Below, in pieces: positions 27,154 through 33,820 of a DNA stretch of 45,875 nt. Within the stretch, counting starts at the first letter, position 1, and each line of letters begins with the position of its first letter. The stretch comes from Deltaproteobacteria bacterium. GTDB lineage: Bacteria > Myxococcota_A > Polyangia > JAAYKL01. Below the pieces are notes generated by a model. It ran no database searches. It was not told the DNA's origin and saw only the letters and a program-made list of their open reading frames with translations. The DNA lies in the NCBI GenBank assembly GCA_016935665.1, contig JAFGQN010000101.1, forward strand, positions 1 through 45,875. Reading direction: 5' to 3'. A program made the translations under genes and the position numbers.

Positions 27154-27813
27154 CTACAGATACTCATCCTCATGGTGAAGTGGCGGAACAACGGGGGTAG
27201 CGTCGGGTCTGGCGGTTTGGGGGTGCTGCATGTGGTATGCGGTTTCTGCTTCTCTTTTTATATACAGGGCCAGATTTTCCAGGTGTTGTTTCAACATTTC
27301 CTCTGGCGTCACGGTGCCGTTATCAACGACTTCACTTGTGGTAAGGGCTGGAAAGGTTACGGGGATAGCGTTTGCAGTGGTATCAACGGCGCCGTATTTT
27401 TTGTCTTCGAGCATCTGCTGAATTGTTTCGAGCATTTGCTGGAGGATGTCCGCGATACCCGCCACGCTGTTTTCCTGTTCCAGTTGTTCCTGTGCATGAG
27501 CAGTTGCGTTTTGTATCTCCTGCAGCTGCATTCTTTCCGTCTCCAATGCCGCATCCTGCTGTCCGACGGTATCTTCGCGCGAAAGTGCTCTGGCTGCGTC
27601 ATCCTTGACTGATTCATCTGCCGCTGCTGTCCTACGTGCGTCCTGCCGGGCATTTTCCGACTGTTCTTTCAATTGATCTGTTTGTCGATTTTGCCTCGCC
27701 TGGATTTCTCTTGTGGATAAAAAATTTCGTCTGGCATGGAGCATGTCCGGCGAATTCTCGATGCGCTGTATCGGCGGAATAAATAACAGGTCGCTGTTAT
27801 TGTCGATTTGCAT
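27154..27813 (-). CDS. Hypothetical Gln-rich coiled-coil protein
   Basis: A 219-residue protein of no recognised family. The middle (about residues 35-130) is highly charged and Gln/Glu/Ala-rich with heptad-like spacing (REIQARQNRQTDQLKEQSEN, then EQLEQENSVAG) and is probably a long coiled coil. It is followed by ILQQMLETIQQMLEDKK and a Pro/His-rich C-terminus (PPLHHEDEYL). No signal peptide or membrane helix is seen. I chose ATG 27813, which has GAGGAG 7 nt upstream; a longer frame to 27894 lacks one. The gene is convergent with the EPAH-repeat gene, 8 bp from the small ORF, and has a good promoter and a palindrome in its leader. Confidence 0.65.
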   Translation of the reverse strand: MQIDNNSDLLFIPPIQRIENSPDMLHARRNFLSTREIQARQNRQTDQLKEQSENARQDARRTAAADESVKDDAARALSREDTVGQQDAALETERMQLQEIQNATAHAQEQLEQENSVAGIADILQQMLETIQQMLEDKKYGAVDTTANAIPVTFPALTTSEVVDNGTVTPEEMLKQHLENLALYIKREAETAYHMQHPQTARPDATPVVPPLHHEDEYL

Positions 27814-27838
27814 GGTCTTTCTCCTCGTCAACCGAGTT

Positions 27839-27854
27839 CTCCACACCTGTGGAG
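27839..27854. promoter_or_regulatory. 16-bp perfect palindrome in the leader of the coiled-coil gene
   Basis: CTCCACA-CC-TGTGGAG is a perfect inverted repeat with a 2-bp centre. It lies between the predicted transcription start (about 27859, minus strand) and the ATG at 27813, a typical place for a repressor operator. The tight loop makes an RNA hairpin less likely than a protein-binding site. Confidence 0.45.
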
Positions 27855-27865
27855 TTACTACTACC

Positions 27866-27894
27866 AATATAGTCATTTTATTTTTGGAACCCAA
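27866..27894 (-). promoter_or_regulatory. Candidate sigma-70 promoter of the coiled-coil gene
   Basis: On the minus strand TTGGGT (27889-27894) and TATATT (27866-27871) are separated by exactly 17 bp. The predicted start leaves a leader of about 45 nt to ATG 27813. Confidence 0.45.
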
Positions 27895-28134
27895 TGTGGG
27901 TCATATCCCGAACCCCATTCTCATCAACTTCGCAGTCGACCATTTTGCCCATGCAAATTGTTTACAGAATATTCGCAGCAAACCGAAATAGATACTCTTT
28001 TTGTTGATTGGTCTGCTGCCAAACGGGTGAACGTCTTCAGTATCAGACCAGGTGTTCATGTTGTATTTTTGCTCCTCTATATCACGGGTCTAAAGAAAAT
28101 AGTATTTATTTCAATTGCTTTGCAAATGGTTGTT

Positions 28135-28161
28135 TTGACAGTTCAACTGGCGGAATATACT
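28135..28161 (+). promoter_or_regulatory. Candidate promoter of the propeller lipoprotein gene
   Basis: TTGACA (28135-28140) is followed after 15 bp by TATACT (28156-28161). Both hexamers are strong but the spacing is 2 bp shorter than ideal. The start would be near 28168, about 45 nt before ATG 28214. Confidence 0.4.
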
Positions 28162-28213
28162 GAAGTCGACGGGAAACCTGGACAGCCCCTTGCCCTGCTG
28201 TAAATTAAGCCAG

Positions 28214-29464
28214 ATGAGCTGTTTAACGCGCACATTGGGGGTTGTGGGCGCCATCGCGGTGATTGGGGGCTGGTCTGCCTGTGGACGGATGGGGTTCGAA
28301 CTGTATACCAATGACAGTGATCGTATTTCGGAACACTCGGAACTGGACAGTATTACCGGGATGGAGAATGACAGCTCCTGGGATTCCGTTAGTGACTCAC
28401 CGGTGGGGGGCGACAGCGTCAGTGACACTGCTGAAACGGATTCCGATGATACTCAGGATACGCTAATGCCGACGGAAAGTGAATCCGGGACAACGGACAG
28501 CTCTGTTGATACCGAATCAGATAGCGCAACTGATACAGCGACAGACACGGATACTGCGCCTGACAGCGACACTGACATGCCAGCATCCTGCTATGATGGT
28601 GTCAAAGATAGCTTTGAGTTTTTTACCGACTGCGGCGGTCTTTATTGTCCACCTTGCCCCGCCTGTACCGTCCCGTTTGATCCTCCCGAAGAAATTGTGA
28701 TGCAGGGCGTTACCGGTGATGTGTTTGCACCATTTCTTTCATGGAACAATCAGACGCTTTATTTTGAGGCGACAGACACTGACAACGAAGATATTTATTC
28801 GGTTGAACGATCTGGTCGAGGCATCGATTTTGGTGTCGCCGCACCCGCAAAGGAGTTGAATTCCGTTTATTCCGACGGCACACCCTGTTGCAGCAGCGAC
28901 AAAACGCAGATGGTATTCTATTCCACGCGTCCCGGAAGCATGGGAGGCAGAGACCTATGGCTGGCATCGAGAGACAATTCATCTGTAGCATTCGCCGAAA
29001 TCGTACCACTGACAGAGATAAACTCCACTGCAATAGATCACATGCCATCTCTATCCGTTGACATGCTGACGCTGTACTACACATCGTTTCGCAGTGATGG
29101 CGTTGGGATGTCCGATATATGGATGGCCAGGCGCGCCAACCCCAAATCGCCATTTGCAGCTCCACAGAATCCAAGCGAATTGAATACTGTAAATCGTGAA
29201 GAGAGTCCATGGGTCGCGGCAGATGGGCTGGTGATGTACTTTATATCTGACCGAACGGGGGGAATGGGTGGCGCCGACATCTGGTGGGCCACCCGGCCCG
29301 ATTCGCAAAGTCCATTTTCTGCACCGGTAAATTTAAGCGATCTCAACAGCGCGGCGGACGAAGTCGATGTGTCGTTGAGCGCTGACGAGCAGGAAATATA
29401 TTTCAGTTCCAATCGCAACGGACCGTACACCCTCTGGCGCGCCTGGCGCACCTGCGCACAATAA
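28214..29464 (+). CDS. Lipoprotein with Ser/Asp/Thr-rich linker and PD40-type beta-propeller
   Basis: A 416-residue predicted outer-membrane or periplasmic lipoprotein. The signal peptide (LGVVGAIAVIGG) ends in a lipobox-like WSAC. A long spacer (about residues 25-125) made mainly of Asp, Ser, Thr and Glu follows, then a small Cys-rich segment (DCGGLYCPPCPAC). The C-terminal part is a series of propeller blades of the TolB/PD40 type, each carrying a pattern like YFISDRTGGMGGADIW: FYSTRPGSMGGRDLW, YYTSFRSDGVGMSDIW and YFSSNRNGPYTLW. Such proteins are common in Myxococcota; the role is unknown, perhaps binding. ATG 28214 is chosen because the signal peptide fits; a TTG lies eight codons upstream. 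Confidence 0.8.
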   Translation: MSCLTRTLGVVGAIAVIGGWSACGRMGFELYTNDSDRISEHSELDSITGMENDSSWDSVSDSPVGGDSVSDTAETDSDDTQDTLMPTESESGTTDSSVDTESDSATDTATDTDTAPDSDTDMPASCYDGVKDSFEFFTDCGGLYCPPCPACTVPFDPPEEIVMQGVTGDVFAPFLSWNNQTLYFEATDTDNEDIYSVERSGRGIDFGVAAPAKELNSVYSDGTPCCSSDKTQMVFYSTRPGSMGGRDLWLASRDNSSVAFAEIVPLTEINSTAIDHMPSLSVDMLTLYYTSFRSDGVGMSDIWMARRANPKSPFAAPQNPSELNTVNREESPWVAADGLVMYFISDRTGGMGGADIWWATRPDSQSPFSAPVNLSDLNSAADEVDVSLSADEQEIYFSSNRNGPYTLWRAWRTCAQ

Positions 29465-29585
29465 TTTCAGTTGGGGTTTCCCTTTCCCAAAGCCATGCTA
29501 TCTTAATTTTCATAAAATCGTGGGGATGGCATGCCAGTTTTTTCAAATGGGTTTTCAACCAGAGCGGATATTGCTGAGGTAATGG

Positions 29586-30980
29586 ATGAGTGTGCAATCA
29601 CTTACACAATGTAATAAAGATAATTTGTCGAGGGCATCAATGGCGCAGCCGGTTATGCCGGTGGATGACGAATCCTGCTATAAAGTTGTGTTCGAACGGT
29701 TGCCCAGTGGAGTGTTGATTGTTGGAAAAAAGGGCGAAATTTTAGCCGGCAACCAGACGGCCCGGAAGATACTGGAGATACACGAAACTGAAACCGGTGT
29801 GCTCCTGGGGGATGTGGTACAGGGCGCGGATCCGCTGTGGCATTCCCATTTGCGTCGCGCCAATCTGACGTTGGTTACCCGCAATGGGGAACGTAGAATG
29901 ATAGGCTATCACCAGGCCGCTTTTTCATATCCCGGATTTGAAGATGCGCGAGTAGTTGTGTTGGAAGACATTGGGCCCATCAGAGTGCGGGAAGAACGTC
30001 GGCAGCGCACGGAGCAGTTGGCGGTAGCTGGAGAGATGGCGGCCAGACTTGGGCATGAAATAAAAAACACCCTCGCCAACGTAACCGCCGGATTTAATCT
30101 TTTAGAGCACGATCTGCAACCTGCCAATGGCACCAGTGAGCTGCTGGACGATTTGAAACTGGCGCTGGGGCGAATGACCCGTGTCACCTCCGAATTGCTG
30201 AATGCGGCCAAACCGGCGCAGTTCACCCCGCGACCATGCAATCTGGGGAATATTGCACAGGACGCCGCGCATCTTTACCGGGCAATGGCGTTGAGTCGCG
30301 GCATTCACCTGGAAGTGGAGGTGCTCGCGGGTGCTCCCATTGCTGTGTTGGACCCCGCACAGTTTCGCCGCATGATTGGCAATCTGGTGGTAAACGCGGT
30401 GGATGCCACTGCCCGGGGCGGCAAAGTGTTGCTTCAGGCCGGGTATCTTTTGGAAACGGAAGTGCGCAAACGCTGGCCGGCGTTTCCAGGGGAGGTGGTG
30501 TTTTTGTCATGCACAGATACCGGTTGCGGGATTCCCAAAGAGGATATCCCGCACATCTTTTCGGCGTTCTATACCACGAAGGAATCCGGTACCGGACTGG
30601 GATTGCCCATGGCCAGAGAACTGGCGGAGGCACATGGCGGTCTGCTGGAAGTGCAATCCACATCCGGTGAGGGCACTGTCTTTCGGATGCTACTGCCCGC
30701 GGGGTATCGTCCGCGTTGCTGGGAGGCCAATACATGTGAATTGAGTATCCATGAAATGTCCTGCCGCAACTGTCGAAAATGCGATGAAATGTCCGTATCA
30801 ACTGAGATGCAGTGTGCCACGGATTGCGATCAGTGTGATGTCCACGAAAAGGGAACAGGATATTTGTGCTGGGCCGTGGTGGGTGATTTGAGCCACGGCG
30901 AAAAGACATGTGCTCACAGTTGCACGGATTGCCGTTATTATCAGCGATGGAATCTGGGAAGTCAGGGAGTATGCGCATGA
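29586..30980 (+). CDS. PAS-domain histidine kinase with cysteine-rich two-CW tail
   Basis: A 464-residue soluble sensor kinase with no membrane helix. A PAS-type domain (about 32-130, VFERLPSGVLIVGKKGEILAG) precedes the HisKA helix with the phospho-acceptor H157 (LGHEIKN), then the ATPase domain with N-box LVVNAVDAT, G1 DTGCGIP and G2 GTGLGLPMA. The last 87 residues hold 13 cysteines (C378, C384, C393, C396, C399, C410, C414, C417, C428, C442, C446, C449, C463) and two CW pairs, resembling the 'two-CW' domain; metal or Fe-S binding and a redox signal are plausible. ATG 29586 has GAGG upstream. Its stop overlaps the response-regulator start, so the two form a pair. Confidence 0.9.
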   Translation: MSVQSLTQCNKDNLSRASMAQPVMPVDDESCYKVVFERLPSGVLIVGKKGEILAGNQTARKILEIHETETGVLLGDVVQGADPLWHSHLRRANLTLVTRNGERRMIGYHQAAFSYPGFEDARVVVLEDIGPIRVREERRQRTEQLAVAGEMAARLGHEIKNTLANVTAGFNLLEHDLQPANGTSELLDDLKLALGRMTRVTSELLNAAKPAQFTPRPCNLGNIAQDAAHLYRAMALSRGIHLEVEVLAGAPIAVLDPAQFRRMIGNLVVNAVDATARGGKVLLQAGYLLETEVRKRWPAFPGEVVFLSCTDTGCGIPKEDIPHIFSAFYTTKESGTGLGLPMARELAEAHGGLLEVQSTSGEGTVFRMLLPAGYRPRCWEANTCELSIHEMSCRNCRKCDEMSVSTEMQCATDCDQCDVHEKGTGYLCWAVVGDLSHGEKTCAHSCTDCRYYQRWNLGSQGVCA

Positions 30981-32389
30981 ATGCGCAGGCCAATTCCCAA
31001 AATGGTTTTGTCCTGGTCATCGACGATGAGCGTTTGCTGGCGCAGGATCTCGCGTATCTGCTGACGCGTGAAGGATATCAGACGGAGGTGGCCAGCTCGG
31101 TGGCGGAGACGATGGCGTGTATTCCCCGCTTTTATCCGGACGTGGTGCTGATGGATTTGTGTCTTCCCGATGGGGATGGCAGTGAAACCATGGCGAAGTT
31201 GAAAAACTACTACCCCGAGATGGAATTTATCATGATCACCGCCCATGGCTCTATTCCTTCTGCGGTGGATAGCACGCGCTGGGGGGCCTTTGGTTATCTG
31301 ACCAAACCGGTGGAACCGGCGGAAATTTTATTCTTCGTCCGCCAGGCACTGGATAAAAAGCAGGAGTCTGAGGCGTTGCGAACGCTGCGCAGGCGCGTTG
31401 CAGGCAACATGGCGGCGCGCATGACGGCTCCCGACTATCCGTCTGCAGCCGTTCGGCGTATTGTTTCCCTCGCGCAAAAAGCGGCTGCGCGAGAGGGCAA
31501 TGTATTGATGCTGGGTGAATCCGGTACGGGGAAAGACCATTGGGCCCGCTGGATTCATTGTCATTCGGCGCGCAGAGATGGGCCGTATTTTTCGCTAAAC
31601 TGCGCCACATTGTCCAGGGAGTTGGCCGATTCCGAGCTGTTTGGGCATGAGCCCGGGGCGTTTACCGGCAGCCGTGGGCGCAAACGCGGCATGCTGGAAA
31701 TGGCGGGGGGCGGGACGCTGCTTCTGAACGAAATCGGTGAACTGGAGCTGGGGCTGCAGGCAAAGCTGTTGACGTTTCTGGATACCCGTCAGTTCATGCG
31801 TGTGGGGGGAGAACGCCAGGTGGAAGTGGATGTGCGCATTATAGCGGCCACCAATCGCGATTTGGAAGCCGAGGTGTCTTTGGGCCGATTTCGCAAGGAT
31901 TTGTTTTACAGGCTCAATGTGTTCCAGCTGACGCTGCCGCCCCTGCGCGAACGGCTGGAAGACTTGCCAGTACTGACCATTGAGATTCTTGAAAAAATGG
32001 CGCAGGATATGCAAATGGTTCCATGCCCGCAGTTGTCAGCGGATTTTCTTAAGACGCTGAGGCGATACACTTGGCCTGGGAACATTCGGGAACTGCGCAA
32101 TATTCTGGAGCGCGCGCTGATGATTTGCGATGGAATGACACTGGATGTAAACGATATTCTCATTCCCCAATTATCGCCAGCCCAATCAGACTGGCGACTG
32201 GAAGTGCCTTTCCCCGATGGGCAGAATCTGAATGATATTTGCAATTTCGTTGCGAAACGAATCATTGAAGAGGCGCTGGCCCGCACGGACACCAAAACGG
32301 ACGCCGCACGATTGTTGGGTATTAGCCGGGATGCCCTTAATCATCAGATGCGCAAATTGATGCCCCGCCACCAATCCATTCGCTCGTGA
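30977..32389 (+). CDS. NtrC-type sigma-54-dependent response regulator
   Basis: A 470-residue regulator with a receiver domain (phospho-site D60 in VVLMDLCLPDGDG, K110), an AAA+ sigma-54 interaction domain and a Fis-type helix-turn-helix (about 438-462, KTDAARLLGISRDALNHQMRK). The Walker A is GESGTGKD (180-187). Two departures from the norm: the sigma-54-contact loop GAFTGA reads GAFTGS (227-232), and the Walker B DE pair reads N251-E252 (TLLLNEIGE). The arginine-finger region YRLNVFQLTLPPLRER is normal. ATG 30977 overlaps the kinase stop (ATGA) with AGGGAG 7 nt upstream. The sigma-54 promoter and three dyads directly downstream are its probable target. Confidence 0.92.
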   Translation: MNAQANSQNGFVLVIDDERLLAQDLAYLLTREGYQTEVASSVAETMACIPRFYPDVVLMDLCLPDGDGSETMAKLKNYYPEMEFIMITAHGSIPSAVDSTRWGAFGYLTKPVEPAEILFFVRQALDKKQESEALRTLRRRVAGNMAARMTAPDYPSAAVRRIVSLAQKAAAREGNVLMLGESGTGKDHWARWIHCHSARRDGPYFSLNCATLSRELADSELFGHEPGAFTGSRGRKRGMLEMAGGGTLLLNEIGELELGLQAKLLTFLDTRQFMRVGGERQVEVDVRIIAATNRDLEAEVSLGRFRKDLFYRLNVFQLTLPPLRERLEDLPVLTIEILEKMAQDMQMVPCPQLSADFLKTLRRYTWPGNIRELRNILERALMICDGMTLDVNDILIPQLSPAQSDWRLEVPFPDGQNLNDICNFVAKRIIEEALARTDTKTDAARLLGISRDALNHQMRKLMPRHQSIRS

Positions 32390-32431
32390 GCACACCGGGC
32401 ATATGTACTTTGATGGCAGACAGCGTGGGAC

Positions 32432-32446
32432 TGTGTCTGTTTCACA
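32432..32446. promoter_or_regulatory. Enhancer-site candidate 1 (TGTG-N7-CACA)
   Basis: TGTGTCTGTTTCACA, centre 32439. Its GTTTCACACGC extension (32439-32449) recurs as a perfect inverted copy at 32550-32560. Confidence 0.6.
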
Positions 32447-32505
32447 CGCGTTCTTCCGGCTGAAAACGCGGTTTTACGGGGGGTGCAATGGGGGTGAATT
32501 TTTTT

Positions 32506-32520
32506 TGTGGGAATTTCACA
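32506..32520. promoter_or_regulatory. Enhancer-site candidate 2 (TGTG-N7-CACA)
   Basis: TGTGGGAATTTCACA, centre 32513, 74 bp (about seven helical turns) downstream of site 1. Confidence 0.6.
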
Positions 32521-32552
32521 CATGGGAAGAATCCAAAAAGTCTCCTGTAGCG

Positions 32553-32567
32553 TGTGAAACGAACACA
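32553..32567. promoter_or_regulatory. Enhancer-site candidate 3 (TGTG-N7-CACA)
   Basis: TGTGAAACGAACACA, centre 32560, 47 bp after site 2 and about 84 bp before the predicted start of transcription. Confidence 0.6.
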
Positions 32568-32617
32568 TGTTTTTGCAACCAGCCGAAGTTAAATGCTTTT
32601 TTGTAGCCGTTCTGTCA

Positions 32618-32633
32618 TGGCACAACGCATGCA
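32618..32633 (+). promoter_or_regulatory. Sigma-54 (-24/-12) promoter
   Basis: TGGCAC-AACGC-ATGCA fits the consensus TGGCAC-N5-TTGCW at all but one base, with GG and GC 12 bp apart. The transcription start would fall near 32644, only a few bases before the first ATG of the next gene, so the transcript would be leaderless for that gene unless its start lies further in. Confidence 0.7.
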
Positions 32634-32645
32634 TAAGCGTGTGAT

Positions 32646-32891
32646 ATGATGGAAAAAAACATTACTTCCGATTTTGTTCATGCATCATCCGCTCATAGAC
32701 GGATGTCCCGACATCGATTGATAAATTGTCTCTCGCGTATTTTAAGCGGCATCCGTGCATTTGAAGCGGATTTGAAGGCGGATGTGACCAATCCGCTGCT
32801 GGTTGAAATGCACACCCGTACCTATGTGAATCGTCTGGTGGACAATGTGCATGAGATGAACCGGCTCATCGATGATATGCATCTGGAATGA
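32646..32891 (+). CDS. Small hypothetical helical protein
   Basis: An 81-residue protein of no known family, rich in helices. The C-terminal half (EMHTRTYVNRLVDNVHEMNRL) has heptad-like spacing and may form a coiled coil. There is no signal peptide and no good ribosome site; ATG 32646 or 32649 lies at the predicted sigma-54 transcript start, and an internal ATG at 32703 is another option. It is the first frame of the putative sigma-54 operon with the roadblock gene 87 bp downstream. Confidence 0.5.
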   Translation: MMEKNITSDFVHASSAHRRMSRHRLINCLSRILSGIRAFEADLKADVTNPLLVEMHTRTYVNRLVDNVHEMNRLIDDMHLE

Positions 32892-32978
32892 GAAAATGAA
32901 GGAATTTCGAATACAGCTGACAGTAGATGAAATAAACAATCGTGACTGAAATGGTCGCGCAACAGCAAGGAGAAGGTA

Positions 32979-33329
32979 ATGTTAGGCAGAACGAACGAAA
33001 TGCTCAGAGACCTCAACGGCACGGAGGGCATCCATGAATGTCTGATTGTGGGGCGTGACGGTTTCGTGATTGATCACGTGGGTGACATGAGTGCGGAAGA
33101 AGTGGGCGCCAAAATTTCCACCAGTATTGGTACTGTGGAATCGATGGGACGAGATATTCGTCAGGGAGGGCTGTTCGAGATTATGGCTGAATTTAATGAC
33201 GGGACGGTTATTGCAGCACCGGTGGGGCAGGATGCTGTGCTGGGCGTTATCGCCGGAAAAGGCGCGAATCTCGGTGGCATCCGTTACGCGGTAAAGAAAA
33301 CCATCAGTTTACTGGAGAAGGCCCTATAG
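32979..33329 (+). CDS. Roadblock/LC7 (MglB-type) domain protein
   Basis: A 116-residue single-domain roadblock/LC7 protein. The family pattern is clear: helix MLRDLNGTEGIHECLIVGRDGFVID, middle helix AKISTSIGTVESMGRDI, then the strands LFEIMAEFNDGTVIAAPVG and DAVLGVIAGKGANLGGIRY, ending in a long helix. Such proteins dimerise and regulate small Ras-like GTPases (MglB/MglA) or act as scaffolds. No GTPase gene is adjacent in this window. ATG is preceded by AAGGAGAAGG. A perfect 14-bp palindrome overlaps its stop. Confidence 0.85.
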   Translation: MLGRTNEMLRDLNGTEGIHECLIVGRDGFVIDHVGDMSAEEVGAKISTSIGTVESMGRDIRQGGLFEIMAEFNDGTVIAAPVGQDAVLGVIAGKGANLGGIRYAVKKTISLLEKAL

Positions 33330-33333
33330 GGCC
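33320..33333. repeat. Perfect 14-bp palindrome over the roadblock stop codon
   Basis: GGCCCTATAGGGCC is self-complementary and contains the TAG stop (33327-33329). As RNA it could form a short hairpin with a minimal loop; there is no T-tract, so it is not a terminator. It might affect stability or coupling to the next gene, 21 bp away. Confidence 0.35.
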
Positions 33334-33350
33334 CTGAAAGGAGTTCGACG

Positions 33351-33815
33351 ATGAGCAGAGCAATAGATGTTAGAGCAGCTCAGGGTGTACTATTCGGTAT
33401 TTACAAAGCGTTGTATCAAATCGCCGGCAGCAGCGCGGCAGCGGTGATGCGTCAGGCGGCGCCGGATATTCTGGATGAATTTCGACGACTCGGTGTGGAC
33501 TTCGCCTGTGTGGACGACGTGCAGAAACTGGAGAGCAAACTCAGTGAAACACTGGTGAGCGCGGGTCTTTGTGATAAAATGGCATTCAATATGGACGGCA
33601 ACCAATTGAAGGTCAATATTACCAATTGTGCCTTTTACGATTTGACCACCCATCTGGGCGAAAATGGGGTGCCACCGTTCGGTTGTCCATTTGCGGCACT
33701 GACAATTGCTGTTTCTGAAAAGAATCTGGGCAAACGCGCCAGATTGAAAAACCTGCAGCCCACTCCAGGAGGCAAACCTGGAGACACCGAAATGGTAGTG
33801 GAGTTGCACGATTGA
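33351..33815 (+). CDS. Hypothetical protein of the roadblock operon
   Basis: A 154-residue cytoplasmic protein I cannot assign. The N-terminus is helical (VLFGIYKALYQIAGSSAAAVMRQAAPDILDE); the second half has strands with NCAFYDLTTHLGENGVPPFGC, in which two Cys (about 93 and 112) frame the segment, and CPFAALTIAV. The pattern is somewhat like V4R-type small-molecule-binding domains, but I would not assert it. AAAGGAG precedes the ATG by 8 nt. It lies 21 bp after the roadblock gene, and its stop overlaps a TTG of the next frame, so these are one transcript. Confidence 0.65.
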   Translation: MSRAIDVRAAQGVLFGIYKALYQIAGSSAAAVMRQAAPDILDEFRRLGVDFACVDDVQKLESKLSETLVSAGLCDKMAFNMDGNQLKVNITNCAFYDLTTHLGENGVPPFGCPFAALTIAVSEKNLGKRARLKNLQPTPGGKPGDTEMVVELHD

Positions 33816-33820
33816 GAAGC

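Larger units (their letters stand above)
32390..32645 (+). promoter_or_regulatory. Control region: three dyads plus sigma-54 promoter
   Basis: No gene is supported in this 256-bp stretch. It contains three copies of a 15-bp dyad TGTG-N7-CACA and a -24/-12 element, each listed separately. The layout (distant paired sites, then sigma-54 promoter) is that of an enhancer-driven operon. Confidence 0.65.

Noticed and set aside
32520-32640. Small coding gene between the response regulator and the sigma-54 promoter
   Set aside because: The stretch is explained by dyads and promoter; open frames there lack ribosome sites.
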